A DNA stretch of 64,000 nt from Allobosea sp. TND4EK4 (GCF_900156025.1 NZ_FTMO01000005.1:124001-188000), one strand, 5' to 3'; positions 43,101-52,545 are shown, counted from the stretch's first letter. Notes: a model not told the origin generated them from the letters alone. A program made the numbers and translations.

Positions 43101-43811
43101 ATGAGTGACATTCTCGATCGCTACATCGCGCAGAACGGCTCCGCGAAGCCCGCGGCGAAGGGCGGCGCCGGAGTCGTCTTCGATGTCCTGCGCGAGGAGA
43201 TCATTTCGCTTGCGCTGACGCCCGGCACCATGCTCTCGCGGCAGGAGCTGCAGGAGCGCTTCGGCTTCTCCTCGACGCCGATCCGCGACGCGCTGATGCG
43301 CCTGCAGGAAGAGCGCCTTGTCGATATCTTCCCCCAGCATGCCACCGTGGTCAGCGCGATCGACCTCGATCTGGCACGCCAGGGCCAGTTCCTGCGCCGC
43401 TCTGTCGAACTGGAACTGGTACGAACCCTGGCGCTGAACCCGCAGCCCTCGGCGACCGCCCGCATGCGCAGCCTCGTGCGCCAGCAGAGCGCCTTTGCCG
43501 ATCTCGGCGAGCACGAGGCCTTCGCCGCGGCCGACCAGGCTTTTCACCGCACGCTCTATGAGGCTGTGCAAGTTACGGCGCTCTGGGAACTGGTCAGGCG
43601 CCAGAGCGGCCATATCGACCGGCTGCGGCGGCTGCATCTGCCGAAGGAAGGCAAGATGCGCGAGATCCTGGCGGCGCACACCGCCATCGTCGACGCGATC
43701 GAGCGGGGCGAGCCCGACAAGGCCCAGGCCGCCTTGCGCGACCACCTCTCCCGCTCGCTCGACTTCGTGCCGTCCCTCCGGGAATCGCACCCGACCTATT
43801 TCAGGAAATGA
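43101..43811 (+). CDS. GntR-family (FCD) transcriptional regulator
   Basis: The 236-aa protein has the GntR winged helix (VVFDVLREEIISLALTPGTM, LSRQELQERFGFSSTPIRDA) and an FCD ligand domain with FAAADQAFHRTLYEAVQVTA and HTAIVDAIERGEPDKAQAAL, including the metal-binding His positions. ATG 43101 has GGCGGAA upstream; the frame is open further left, but that extension looks unconserved. It is divergent from the transporter/dehydratase operon and probably represses it until a sugar acid or related compound binds. Confidence 0.9.
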   Translation: MSDILDRYIAQNGSAKPAAKGGAGVVFDVLREEIISLALTPGTMLSRQELQERFGFSSTPIRDALMRLQEERLVDIFPQHATVVSAIDLDLARQGQFLRRSVELELVRTLALNPQPSATARMRSLVRQQSAFADLGEHEAFAAADQAFHRTLYEAVQVTALWELVRRQSGHIDRLRRLHLPKEGKMREILAAHTAIVDAIERGEPDKAQAALRDHLSRSLDFVPSLRESHPTYFRK

Positions 43812-43962
43812 ACGTGAGGCCGCGACAGCGCTGCGCGTCGGAAGCCGACGCCGGCCACTCCCAGGTCATCGGAGGCTCTGAGGCTGGGCTAAACAGTGAT
43901 CGAGAGAGAGTTGCGAAGCCGTACCGCGGTTGCGGGCGGCTGTCCGCATGTCTGATCTGAAG

Positions 43963-44047
43963 TGGTGGGGGAAGCAGGACTCGAACCTGCGAAGGCATAG
44001 CCAGCGGATTTACAGTCCGCCCCCTTTGCCGCTCGGGACATTCCCCC
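43963..44047 (-). tRNA. tRNA-Tyr (GUA anticodon)
   Basis: A class II tRNA on the minus strand: acceptor GGGGGAA pairs with TTCCCCC, the anticodon is GTA in ACTGTAAATC, a long variable arm (GCTGGCTATGCCTTCG) follows, then the T-arm GGTTCGAGTCC, and CCA is encoded. Confidence 0.96.
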
Positions 44048-44209
44048 GCCTGCGCCCATGACCGGCTCATGGAGAGCCGCGGGCCGCCGATATGTCACTC
44101 GCGTGACGACCGGCAGGCGCGGCCGGACTTATGGTGACCGGGCCGCGACGTGTCAACGGCAAAAAGCCCACGCCGGAGATTTCGTTTGTGGACCGGCCGG
44201 CCCTGCCGT

Positions 44210-44763
44210 TCAGCCGAGGCCGAGACTGGCCTGAACGAAGGCGACGCGTTCGGCGACACCGGCCCGCGGCAGTTCCAGCAGCCGATAGCCATGGCGGGGA
44301 TAGATCGACGCCATGCGCTCGAATGTCCGCCGGGCCTCGGCAAGGTCCTGCTTGCGCTCGGCGTCCTGCCGGTAAATCTCCGGCCAGTGCGGCGCGATGA
44401 AGACGGTCTCGCGGTAGCGGCAGCGCTCGATGGCGAAGGACAGCGCGTCGGGACCGGCAAGCCGCAGAGCTCCAGATAGGCGGCGATGTCGACGACGCCG
44501 CGATCGAAGAAGACGGTTCCCGGCAGCGCGAGCGCGGCCTGATGGCTGCACAGATCGGCCTCGACCATCAGCTCTGCGAATCGCGTTCGGTTCTGCCAGG
44601 GCAGACCGGAGCCGCCCGCCGCCAGCTCGGCCCGGATCACCGCACGGCCCGCCTCCGGCATCACGGCATGTCCGGCGGCGGCGAGCGCCTCGATCAATGT
44701 CGTCTTGCCGGCGCCCGGCCCGCCGGTGATCACGACGAGGCGGTGTCCATCGCTGTTCGGCAT
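44210..44763 (-). pseudogene. AAA_28-type ATPase/kinase gene with a one-base frameshift
   Basis: From ATG 44761-44763 (AGGAGAGAAGG upstream) the product begins with P-loop VVITGGPGAGKTTLIEALAA and continues to LELCGLPVP. The continuation DALSFAIERCRYRETVFIAP, HWPEIYRQDAERKQDLAEAR and RLLELPRAGVAERVAFVQAS lies in the neighbouring frame. One missing base near 44450-44452, in a GGG run, restores a 184-aa protein of the AAA_28 family. This is either a real mutation or a sequencing error. Confidence 0.8.
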
Positions 44764-44857
44764 CCTTCTCTCCTTGGAAATGTGTCGATCCAGGCATCCC
44801 GCTCTGGTCAAGCGGCCGAGGCCGTGGCACGGCAGGCGTCGAAGATCGGAGACGACG

Positions 44858-45655
44858 ATGCCCCCCTTCCGCCCCAAGCACGCACGGCCCGGTCAGGGCC
44901 GCGCCGGTGCCCGCCGCGCCGACGGCCCGCCGCCGCATCGCCCCGGCGAGATCGACGAGGCCGTGCTCTACGGTGTGCATCCCGTCATCGAGGCGCTGCG
45001 CAATCCCGCCCGCCGCCACCGGCGGCTGCTCGCCACCGAGAACGCCCTGCGCCGGCTGCAGGAGGAGATCGGCGAGCTGCCGCTCGAGGCGGAGCTTGTC
45101 CGGCCTTCCGAGATCGACCGGCTGCTCACGCCCGATTCGGTTCACCAGGGACTCTACCTGGTCTGCGATCCCCTGCCCTCGCCCGATCTCGACAGCCTGC
45201 CCGACGATGCCATCGTGCTGGCGCTCGACCAGATCACCGATCCGCACAATGTCGGCGCCATCCTGCGCTCGGCCGCAGCGTTCGGTGCGGCGGCGGTCAT
45301 CGTCACCATCCGCCATTCGCCAGCCGCGACCGGCGTTCTGGCGAAATCCGCCTCCGGCGCGCTGGAGCATGTGCCGCTGATCGCGGTCCGCAATCTCGGC
45401 GATGCGCTGCACACGCTCGGCAAGCGCGACTTCCTGCGTGTCGGCTTCGATTCGGATGGCGACGTCGCGCTGGACGATGTCGCGCTGCGCCGTCCCCTCG
45501 TGATGGTGATGGGCGCGGAAGGCAAGGGCCTGCGCCAGCGAACCCGCGAGCTCTGCGACCATGTCGCGAGGCTGGAAGTCCCCGGAACCATCACCAGCCT
45601 CAACGTCTCGAACGCCACCGCGATCGCCCTCTACGCGGCGAGCCGCCGCCGCTGA
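44858..45655 (+). CDS. rlmB: 23S rRNA (guanosine-2'-O)-methyltransferase RlmB
   Basis: The SpoU/TrmH-family enzyme methylates G2251 of 23S rRNA (E. coli number). The 265-aa product has a basic N-terminus, a substrate-binding domain (YGVHPVIEALRNPARRHRRL), and a knotted SPOUT domain with ALDQITDPHNVGAILRSAAA, VMGAEGKGLRQRTRELC and VPGTITSLNVSNATAIALYA. These are the three SPOUT motifs. ATG 44858 with GGAGA is the probable start. It is divergent from the broken ATPase gene. Confidence 0.92.
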   Translation: MPPFRPKHARPGQGRAGARRADGPPPHRPGEIDEAVLYGVHPVIEALRNPARRHRRLLATENALRRLQEEIGELPLEAELVRPSEIDRLLTPDSVHQGLYLVCDPLPSPDLDSLPDDAIVLALDQITDPHNVGAILRSAAAFGAAAVIVTIRHSPAATGVLAKSASGALEHVPLIAVRNLGDALHTLGKRDFLRVGFDSDGDVALDDVALRRPLVMVMGAEGKGLRQRTRELCDHVARLEVPGTITSLNVSNATAIALYAASRRR

Positions 45656-45956
45656 GCGCCTCCCGGGCCGGGCCCGGGCCATCGGTCACGGCGCGTTTTT
45701 TTGGGGGAGCCGGCGACTGCACCGGCGTCGCCCATCTTCGCCACAGCAGCCCCCTCCTGCATCCGGCAAGGCGCTGGCCAGCCCGCCTTAGACGAAGGGT
45801 GCAAGACCAAGTGCCTGATTGCGCCGCCCCGGCGCCCCGCGCAAACCTGCCGCCGAGGCTCGGGGTGATCTTTGATCGGCCGGGCCGCGCGCAACCGCAT
45901 CGACAGAATGCGCAGCGCGCCGGTTCGAGGGACACTTGAGGGGAGATTCAAACGCC
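45656..45956. other. Gene-free stretch between rlmB and the symporter
   Basis: No gene is supported in these 301 bases. They contain a T8/G5 run (45697-45710) and, near the end, GAGGGGAG (45939-45946), the probable ribosome site of the symporter. A promoter is expected here but none is clear. Confidence 0.4.
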
Positions 45957-47615
45957 ATGAGCATGGCATCGCACACATCGGGGGCGCATGCGGCGCCCCG
46001 TCCGATGAGCAAGGAAGAACGCAAGGTCATCATCGCCTCGTCGGCCGGTACGGTCTTCGAGTGGTATGACTTCTACCTGGCGGGTTCGCTCGCCGCCAAC
46101 ATCGCCCAGACCTTCGTGCCGGGCGACAACGACACGGCCAAGTTCATCTTCGTGCTGTTCGGCTTTGCGGCCGGCTTCGCGGTCCGTCCCTTCGGCGCGC
46201 TGTTCTTCGGCCGCCTCGGCGACATGATCGGCCGCAAATACACCTTCCTCGTCACCATGGTGGTGATGGGCGTCTCGACCTTCCTGGTCGGCCTGCTGCC
46301 GAGCTTCCAGACCATCGGCTATGCGGCGCCGGTGATCTTCATCGCCTGCCGCCTGCTGCAGGGCCTCGCGCTCGGCGGCGAATATGGCGGTGCGGCGACC
46401 TATGTCGCCGAGCACGCCCCCATGGGACGGCGCGGTTTCTACACCTCCTGGATTCAGACGACCGCGACGGTCGGCCTGTTCCTGTCGCTGATTGTGATCC
46501 TGGCGCTGCGACTGAGCATGACGCCGGAGGCCTTCGCTGCCTGGGGCTGGCGCGTTCCGTTCCTGCTGTCGATCATCCTGCTCGGCTTCTCGATCTGGAT
46601 TCGCCTCCAGCTCGCCGAATCGCCGGCCTTCGTGCGCATGAAGGAGGAAGGCACCCATTCCAAGGCCCCGCTCAAGGAAGCCTTCGGCAACTGGGCCAAC
46701 GCCAAGATCGGCCTCATCGCGCTGTTCGGCGGCACCGCCGGCCAGGCCGTCGTCTGGTATACGGGCCAGTTCTACGCCCTGTTCTTCCTGACGCAGACGC
46801 TGAAGATGGACGGCACCACCGCCAACCTCGTCATCGCCATCTCGCTTTTGCTGGGCACGCCCTTCTTCATCCTGTTCGGCTGGCTCTCGGACAAGGTCGG
46901 CCGCAAGCCGATCCTCCTCGCCGGCTGCCTGATCGCGGCGCTGACCTACTTCCCGCTGTTCACGATGCTCGCGAACACGGTGAACCCGAAGCTGATCGCG
47001 GCGACGCAGAACGTGAAGGTCACGCTGACGTCCGATCCGGCCGAATGCAGCACGCTGTTCGACCCGGTCGGCGTGCGCACCTTCACCAAGCCCTGCGACG
47101 TCGTTCGCCGGGCCCTGGCCACCAACTCGATCCATTACGATCTGGTGTCCGGCCCCGCCGGCTCGCCGCTGAAGGCGATGATCAATAGCGCGGATGCCCC
47201 CGCCGGCACCGCCGAGCTCGTGGCCGCCGCTCAGGCCGCAGGCTATCCCAAGGCCGGTGACGCGACCATCCTGAAGAAGCCCTCCTTCGGCGAGGTCCTC
47301 AGCGACAGCCGCTCGCTGAAAGCCATCGGCATCCTGTTCATCCTCGTGCTCTTCGTCACGATGGTCTACGGGCCGATCGCCGCCCTGCTGGTCGAGCTCT
47401 TCCCGACCCGCATCCGCTACTCGGGCATGTCGCTGCCCTACCATATCGGCAACGGCTGGTTCGGCGGCTTCCTGCCTCCGACGGCCTTCGCCATCGTGGC
47501 TGCCAGCGGCAACATCTTCTCCGGCCTCTGGTATCCGATCATCGTGGCGCTCGGCACCTTCGTGATCGGCCTGCTCTTCCTGCCGGAGACCAAGAACCGC
47601 GATATCCTGAACTGA
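45957..47615 (+). CDS. MHS-family MFS symporter
   Basis: The 552-aa transporter belongs to the metabolite:H+ symporter group of the major facilitator superfamily (shikimate, proline, ketoglutarate types). The start region has SSAGTVFEWYDFYLAGSLAA, the MHS signature FEWYDF. Loop 2-3 has FFGRLGDMIGRKYTFLVTMV, and ACRLLQGLALGGEYGGAATY is typical. An inserted hydrophilic loop of about 100 residues with two cysteines (DPAECSTLF, KPCDVVRRAL) sits between helices 8 and 9. The terminator follows 20 bp after the stop. Substrate unknown. Confidence 0.9.
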   Translation: MSMASHTSGAHAAPRPMSKEERKVIIASSAGTVFEWYDFYLAGSLAANIAQTFVPGDNDTAKFIFVLFGFAAGFAVRPFGALFFGRLGDMIGRKYTFLVTMVVMGVSTFLVGLLPSFQTIGYAAPVIFIACRLLQGLALGGEYGGAATYVAEHAPMGRRGFYTSWIQTTATVGLFLSLIVILALRLSMTPEAFAAWGWRVPFLLSIILLGFSIWIRLQLAESPAFVRMKEEGTHSKAPLKEAFGNWANAKIGLIALFGGTAGQAVVWYTGQFYALFFLTQTLKMDGTTANLVIAISLLLGTPFFILFGWLSDKVGRKPILLAGCLIAALTYFPLFTMLANTVNPKLIAATQNVKVTLTSDPAECSTLFDPVGVRTFTKPCDVVRRALATNSIHYDLVSGPAGSPLKAMINSADAPAGTAELVAAAQAAGYPKAGDATILKKPSFGEVLSDSRSLKAIGILFILVLFVTMVYGPIAALLVELFPTRIRYSGMSLPYHIGNGWFGGFLPPTAFAIVAASGNIFSGLWYPIIVALGTFVIGLLFLPETKNRDILN

Positions 47616-47637
47616 CGCTCGTTCGAGCAGTGATCAG

Positions 47638-47664
47638 AAGCCCCGCCCGCAAGGGCGGGGCTTT
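47638..47664 (+). terminator. Rho-independent terminator after the symporter
   Basis: AAGCCCCGCCC pairs with GGGCGGGGCTT around a GCAA tetraloop and is followed by TTTTCGTTT. Confidence 0.92.
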
Positions 47665-47771
47665 TCGTTTGCGAACCCTATTTCGGCCACACGGAGCCGC
47701 GAGGGTCCGCCCGCCGCCGATCAGGGCGGAGCGTTGTCGAGGGAGAGGGCTGGCCGCGCCGGCCCCGGACC

Positions 47772-48395
47772 ATGCAGACCATCGAAACCGACCGCCTCGT
47801 GCTGCGCCGCTTCCAACGGGATGATGCGGCGGATCTCCTCGCCTATCTGCGCGAACCGAGCGCGAGCTGCTTTCTGTCGATGAAGCTGGCCGACCTTACC
47901 GCAGCGCGGGTGGAAGCGGAGAAGCGCGGCGCCAGTCCGGACTATGTCGCCGTCATCCTGCGCGAGACGGGCCGGCTGATCGGCGACCTTTTTGCCGTTC
48001 CGGAAGACCAGGATACCTACGCGGTCGGCTGGAACTTCAATCCCTGTTTCGCCGGCAAGGGTTTCGCCGGCGAGGCCGCCCATGCGCTCTGCGAGGATCT
48101 GTTCGTCCGGCGAAAGGCACGGCGGCTCTATGCCTATGTCGAAGAGGACAACCTCGCCTCGCAGCGTCTCTGCGAGCGGCTCGGCATGCGCCGCGAAGGC
48201 CTGTTCCGCGAGTTCGTCTCGTTCAGGAACGACGAGCACGGCTCTCCGATCTACGAGAACACGATGCATTACGCCATTCTCGCCAAGGAATGGGCGCCCG
48301 GAGCCCGCAAGCCGCCCCTCACCGTCCTGCCCTCAATGTCGGTGACGGAAAACCGCGAGCCACAGGCTGCGGCCGGTCCCACGGAGCCGGCGTAG
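47772..48395 (+). CDS. GNAT-family N-acetyltransferase (RimJ/RimL type)
   Basis: The 207-aa protein starts MQTIETDRLVLRRFQRDDAA, the RimJ-type opening. The acetyl-CoA site is seen in FNPCFAGKGFAGEAAHALCE (the Q/RxxGxG/A equivalent), with ARRLYAYVEEDNLASQRLCE and RLGMRREGLFREFVSFRNDE after it. The last 30 residues (about 177-207) are low-complexity, and the stop falls within a tRNA-like fragment, so the original C-terminus may have been shorter. Substrate unknown. Confidence 0.85.
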   Translation: MQTIETDRLVLRRFQRDDAADLLAYLREPSASCFLSMKLADLTAARVEAEKRGASPDYVAVILRETGRLIGDLFAVPEDQDTYAVGWNFNPCFAGKGFAGEAAHALCEDLFVRRKARRLYAYVEEDNLASQRLCERLGMRREGLFREFVSFRNDEHGSPIYENTMHYAILAKEWAPGARKPPLTVLPSMSVTENREPQAAAGPTEPA

Positions 48396-48431
48396 CACAG
48401 CGGTAGTGCAGCGGTTTTTTTTAACCGAAGG
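48386..48431 (+). other. 5' half of a tRNA-Thr-like gene (remnant)
   Basis: The sequence GCCGGCGTAGCACAGCGGTA continues to AGTGCAGCGG, then eight T and AACCGAAGG. It has an acceptor 5' strand, a perfect D-stem (GCAC/GTGC) and an anticodon stem CGGTT/AACCG, but the T-arm and 3' acceptor are missing and the anticodon loop is an all-T run. It overlaps the last codons of the GNAT gene. Confidence 0.55.
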
Positions 48432-48810
48432 CAGGTCAGCCGATCACCTCGTCTGTCTCCACCAGAATCTCTTCCAAAACATTGGAAAAACTCGATTTGC
48501 AGCGGCGCTCAGCCTGGAACCTGGCAAGGGAGCGCACGCGATGGTCATGTTGAAGCCGGGTTCGAACAGCCCATAGGTGACGAGGCTTCAGCGGAGGCTT
48601 GGGACCGATCAGGCGCCCGGTGTTCCAGGCGGGACGCTGAGCAACTTTCTCCTGCTCGATAAGCAGAGTGCATCCTCATCAGAAGGCCGCATCCACCCGC
48701 ACAATATCGCATCGCGATGAGGCTGCAGCGCGAGTGGCCTGCTGATCGTGCCAAGCGCCGGTAGCTCAATCTGGCGCTTGGCCCGAAAGCGCACTGGTGC
48801 GGCCGGCGGG
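48396..48810. other. Gene-free stretch with a 9-bp stem hairpin
   Basis: No gene is supported in these 415 bases. At 48751-48781, CCAAGCGCC and GGCGCTTGG form a perfect 9-bp stem around a 13-base loop, downstream of the minus-strand LysR gene. It lacks a U-tract. GC content and codon bias are irregular, in keeping with decayed DNA. Confidence 0.45.
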
Positions 48811-49722
48811 CTAGGCAGGACCACGCTCGCGCGCCGCCATCTCGCGAGCGAGAGCCAGGAAGGCCTTCATTCCTGCCGAGAGGTTTCGGCGGCCGGGATA
48901 GTAGAGGCAGAGCCCTGGCGAGGGCGGCGTCCAATCGTCCAGGATGCGGATGAGATCGCCGCTTGCGATATCCGCGAGGATGTCTTGCTCCAGGAAGAAA
49001 CCGATGCCGATGCTCTCTCGCACGGCAATCCGCGCAAGGCTGCCCTCATCCAGGATGACCGGGCCGCGAACATCCAGTTGAGCGATCTCGCCGTCCTTCT
49101 CGAAGCGCCAGCGAAACAACCCGCCATCCGGCAGCCGAACTCGGATGCAGGTATGATGGAGCAGGTCCGGCGGGACCCGAGGCTTGCCGTGGCGCGCGAA
49201 ATAGCGCGGTGACCCGACGACTGCGTAGCGCTGCGGACGTCCCAGCGGCACTGCGATCATATCGCTGGGCACCAATCCGGCGACGCGCACGCCCAGATCG
49301 AACCCGTCGGCGACGACGTCGATCAGCCTGCCCTCGGTGACGATGTCGATGGTCATGTCGGGATAGCGCCGCAGAAACGCGACGACGAGCGGCGACATGA
49401 TCGCGCGGGCGGCGAACGGCGCGGCGTTGATCCGGATCGTGCCCGATGGTGTCGCGCGGTGCGCCCTGACGCCCTCCAGAGCGCTGCGCATATCCTGCAG
49501 CGTCGGGCCGACCTGCTCCACGAAGACGCGACCGGCCTCGGTCAGCGATACGCTCCGGGTCGTGCGGTTGAACAGGCGCACGCCCAGATCCGCCTCCAGC
49601 TTGCCGATCGCATGGCTGAGCGCTGTGGCCGACATGCCGATATCGACGGCCGCCGCACGGAAGCTGCCCTTGCGCGCGATCGCCAGAACCGCCTCCAGAT
49701 CATTGACCGCCAGTCGATCCAT
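48811..49722 (-). CDS. LysR-family transcriptional regulator
   Basis: The 303-aa protein has a LysR HTH ([40 protein letters not shown]) followed by [20 protein letters not shown]. Its effector domain has the two-lobed PBP2 fold ([40 protein letters not shown]). It is of the subgroup that often controls a nearby short-chain dehydrogenase. It is divergent from the NTF2-like/SDR pair 108 bp away, which it probably regulates. Confidence 0.92.
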   Translation of the reverse strand: MDRLAVNDLEAVLAIARKGSFRAAAVDIGMSATALSHAIGKLEADLGVRLFNRTTRSVSLTEAGRVFVEQVGPTLQDMRSALEGVRAHRATPSGTIRINAAPFAARAIMSPLVVAFLRRYPDMTIDIVTEGRLIDVVADGFDLGVRVAGLVPSDMIAVPLGRPQRYAVVGSPRYFARHGKPRVPPDLLHHTCIRVRLPDGGLFRWRFEKDGEIAQLDVRGPVILDEGSLARIAVRESIGIGFFLEQDILADIASGDLIRILDDWTPPSPGLCLYYPGRRNLSAGMKAFLALAREMAARERGPA

Positions 49723-49830
49723 TGTCCCGATCCATTCATCTCAACATCCAATAATATCCCGATTATGAAAACAATCCTTGAGGCCTATCTTCGGTCGCTC
49801 AGACCATTGTTGGTCAATAGGAGTGACAAG

Positions 49831-50151
49831 ATGGACCTGCCCAATTGCATTGCAGCCTATTTCGAGGCCGACAGCCGCAACGATGTCGAGGCGCTGATGG
49901 CGACGTTGTCACCGGAGGCGATCGTCGAGGATGAGCACCGGCGTCATGTCGGGCCCGAAGCGATCCGCGCTTGGTGGATCGAGGCGAAGCGGAAGACCCC
50001 CCATGTCAACGCGCCGATCGAGGCGACGACGACCGGCGATGTCACGCAGGTTCGCACGCGAGTCAGCGGCGACTTTCCCGGCAGCCCGGTGGCCCTGCTC
50101 TTCACCTTTACCGTCAGGAACGGCGCGATCGCGCGCCTGGAGATCGCATGA
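49831..50151 (+). CDS. SnoaL/NTF2-like protein, 106 aa
   Basis: The start ATG 49831 has AGGAG 7 bases upstream. The protein follows the cone-shaped NTF2 plan: an N-terminal helix ([20 protein letters not shown]), a strand with [20 protein letters not shown], and a C-terminal sheet ([17 protein letters not shown]). Such proteins act as isomerases, cyclases or binding partners. Its stop overlaps the SDR start, so they are coupled. Confidence 0.85.
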   Translation: MDLPNCIAAYFEADSRNDVEALMATLSPEAIVEDEHRRHVGPEAIRAWWIEAKRKTPHVNAPIEATTTGDVTQVRTRVSGDFPGSPVALLFTFTVRNGAIARLEIA

Positions 50152-50930
50152 TGACCGGCTTCATCTCTTTTGCGGGAAAACGCGCGCTGATCACCGGTGG
50201 CACCAAAGGCGCCGGAGCCGCCACGGCGTCGCTCTTTCGCGAGCTTGGCGCAAAGGTGCTGACCAGCGCCCGCTCCCGGCCCGATATGCTGCCCGGAGAC
50301 CTTTTCGTCTCGGCCGATCTGACCACCGAAGACGGCGCGAGGACGGTCGCCGAAGCCGTTGTCGAGCGCCTCGGTGGCGTCGACATCGTTGTGCATATGT
50401 TGGGAGGCTCGTCTGCTCCGGCCGGTGGCTTTGCGGCGCTCACGGAGGAGGAGTGGCAGAAGGAATTGGCCCACAATCTCCTTCCGGCCGTTCGCCTCGA
50501 CCGCCTGCTCGTGCCGGATATGGTGGCGCACGGGGGCGGCGTCGTGGTCCATGTCTCGTCGATCCAGCGGCTGCTTCCGCTGCCGGAATCGACGACCGCC
50601 TATGCCGCGGCGAAGGCTGCGCTGTCTGCCTACAGCAAGGCGCTATCCAAGGAGGTCTCGCCCAAGGGCGTCCGTGTTTTGCGGGTCTCGCCCGGATGGA
50701 TCGAGACTGAAGCTGCGACACGTCTTGTCGAGCGGTTGGCGAAGGAAGCGGGCACCGATTACGAGGGCGGAAAGAAGATCATCATGGACGGGCTCGGCGG
50801 CATCCCCTTGGGGCGCCCGGCGCGGCCGGACGAGGTCGCAAGCCTCGTCGCGTTCCTTGCGTCCGATCGCGCCGGCGCGATCACCGGCTCCGAGCACATC
50901 ATCGACGGCGGAACCGTGCCGACCGTCTGA
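50148..50930 (+). CDS. Short-chain dehydrogenase/reductase
   Basis: The 260-aa enzyme has the classical SDR N-terminal motif [20 protein letters not shown] (TGxxxGxG), the structural NNAG-equivalent in [13 protein letters not shown], the catalytic Ser in [14 protein letters not shown] and the YxxxK motif in [18 protein letters not shown]. The C-terminus DGGTVPTV is typical. Substrate unknown; the coupled NTF2-like gene suggests a joint role in hydroxy-compound oxidation or reduction. ATG 50148 is chosen; 50151 is another ATG. Confidence 0.92.
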   Translation: MMTGFISFAGKRALITGGTKGAGAATASLFRELGAKVLTSARSRPDMLPGDLFVSADLTTEDGARTVAEAVVERLGGVDIVVHMLGGSSAPAGGFAALTEEEWQKELAHNLLPAVRLDRLLVPDMVAHGGGVVVHVSSIQRLLPLPESTTAYAAAKAALSAYSKALSKEVSPKGVRVLRVSPGWIETEAATRLVERLAKEAGTDYEGGKKIIMDGLGGIPLGRPARPDEVASLVAFLASDRAGAITGSEHIIDGGTVPTV

Positions 50931-50944
50931 CAAGGCGATCGCGC

Positions 50945-51412
50945 TCAGGCGGGTGTCGTCCACCCGCCGAGTTGGGAATAAATCGCGTCGCGCAATCGTC
51001 TGACATCCGAATTGAGGCCGGACAGGTCGTTCGGGCTTTGAAGCGACGCGCCCAGGAGAGCATTGCCGAGACATCCCGCTTTGGACCTGATGGCAGTTCC
51101 AGCGTCCGTCAGGCTGACCACGACCTGCCGCTCGTTCTGAGGGTTCCGCGTTCTCTTCACGAGACCGGCAACCTCCAGTCGCTTCAGCAGAGGCGTGAGC
51201 GTGCTCGATTCCAGGGCGAGCTTCTCGGCGATCGCGCCAACCGTCTGCCCGTCTTCCGCCCAGAGGACGTTGAGAACGAGGTATTGCGGATAGGTCAGCC
51301 CGAGATCGTCGAGTAGCGGTTTGTAGACGCGCTGGATCGCCATGCTGGCGGAATAGAGCGCGTAGCAGAGCTGGTCATCGAGAGCGGGCGGGTTGCTGGT
51401 CTGATCGGACAA
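50945..51412 (-). CDS. MarR/OhrR-type regulator
   Basis: The 155-aa protein starts at TTG 51410-51412 with GGAGG six bases upstream. The opening LDDQLCYALYSASMAIQRVY carries the reactive cysteine at the place used by OhrR to sense organic peroxides, and the winged helix follows (GLTYPQYLVLNVLWAEDGQT, ALESSTLTPLLKRLEVAGLV). A second Cys lies in AGCLGNALLG. It is divergent from the secreted alpha/beta hydrolase; two identical palindromes in between suggest it represses both. Confidence 0.9.
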   Translation of the reverse strand: MSDQTSNPPALDDQLCYALYSASMAIQRVYKPLLDDLGLTYPQYLVLNVLWAEDGQTVGAIAEKLALESSTLTPLLKRLEVAGLVKRTRNPQNERQVVVSLTDAGTAIRSKAGCLGNALLGASLQSPNDLSGLNSDVRRLRDAIYSQLGGWTTPA

Positions 51413-51459
51413 GGGAGGCCTCCACGCCCCACACATAGAGGTGCCCGCGCAAAAAACAA

Positions 51460-51518
51460 TATCGCGATAAATGTCGCTTGACAGCCTCTGATGCGGCAAT
51501 TAGACAAATATCGCGATA
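51460..51518. promoter_or_regulatory. Two identical TATCGCGATA operators
   Basis: TATCGCGATA is a perfect 10-bp palindrome at 51460-51469 and again at 51509-51518, both in the wider context AATATCGCGATAAAT. They lie between the divergent MarR and hydrolase genes and are 49 bp apart, one likely covering each promoter. Confidence 0.75.
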
Positions 51519-51550
51519 AATATTATCTCAATATCAAAAGGAGAGCGATC

Positions 51551-52339
51551 ATGAATCCCCTGAGCAACAGCATCCTCGCCGCAGCGGCCGCCACCCTCCT
51601 CGGGCTCCAGCCCGCGTCGGCAGCCGGCCCTGTTCCCGCGCCCCACTCCGTCCGGAACGTCGTTCTCGTCCACGGCGCCTTCGCCGACGGCTCAGGCTGG
51701 CGCGGCGTCTACGACAATCTGACGGCGCGTGGGTACAAGGTCACCATCGTGCAGAACCCGCTGACCTCGTTGGCCGATGACGTGGCCGCAACCAGGCGCG
51801 CTCTCGCCCGGCTGGACGGCCCCGCCATCCTCGTCGGTCATTCCTGGGGCGGCACGGTGATCACCGAAGCGGGCAACGATCCCAAGGTCGCGGGCCTCGT
51901 CTATGTCTCTGCCCTGTCTCCCGATGCCGGCGAGACGACGGCCCAGCAATATGCCGGCTACACGACACCGCCCGAATTCGTCCTCGACGTCCACGCCGAC
52001 GGATTTGGCTACGTCGCCCCTGCCAAGTTCAAGGCCGGTTTTGCCGCGGATACCAGCGACGCCGATGCGGCCTTCATGCGGGATGCGCAGGTGCCCATCG
52101 CCATGTCGGCCTTCGAGACGAAGCTGACCCAGGCCGCCTGGCGCAGCAAGCCGAGCTGGGCCGTCATCGCGACCGAGGACAAGGCCTTCGACCAGCGCAT
52201 GCTGCACGGCATGGCGAAGAAGATCGGTGCGAAGGTGACCACCGTCGCGGCGAGCCACGCGCTCTTCATGACGCAGCCCAAGGTCGTCTCCGACGTGATC
52301 GACGAGGCCGCCCGGACATCGAGGACAGCCGGCCGCTGA
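51551..52339 (+). CDS. Exported alpha/beta hydrolase
   Basis: A signal peptide (NSILAAAAATLLGLQPASAA) precedes a 230-residue alpha/beta hydrolase of the EstB/MhpC-like group. The oxyanion block is VVLVHGAFADGSGWRGVYDN, the nucleophile elbow is ILVGHSWGGTVI (Ser in GHSWG), and the final His is in VAASHALFMTQPKVVSDVID. The start ATG 51551 has AAGGAGAG. It is induced together with MarR, by inference. Substrate unknown. A decayed relative lies at 59717-59945. Confidence 0.9.
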   Translation: MNPLSNSILAAAAATLLGLQPASAAGPVPAPHSVRNVVLVHGAFADGSGWRGVYDNLTARGYKVTIVQNPLTSLADDVAATRRALARLDGPAILVGHSWGGTVITEAGNDPKVAGLVYVSALSPDAGETTAQQYAGYTTPPEFVLDVHADGFGYVAPAKFKAGFAADTSDADAAFMRDAQVPIAMSAFETKLTQAAWRSKPSWAVIATEDKAFDQRMLHGMAKKIGAKVTTVAASHALFMTQPKVVSDVIDEAARTSRTAGR

Positions 52340-52545
52340 TGCGCGGCCGCAGTCCTCAGGCCGCTCAGCAGGCGGATTCCCGGATCCGCCTGTCGCTCCC
52401 CCCTCTCGCGCAACCTCAGAGGACGCGAGCGCCGACAAGCCTTAGGCCGCGGCTCATCGCATCGCCCCCGTGCGGCCCGGCAACCGCTCGCGGTGGGACC
52501 GGAGCCATTTCGATAATGCGGGGCTCGTCCCGCTGGAGCCGCTTC

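Noticed and set aside
48751..48792. GGTAGCTCAAT phrase that resembles a tRNA D-arm
   Set aside because: It lies in the loop of a perfect CCAAGCGCC/GGCGCTTGG hairpin and has no acceptor or T-arm; the likeness is short and by chance.
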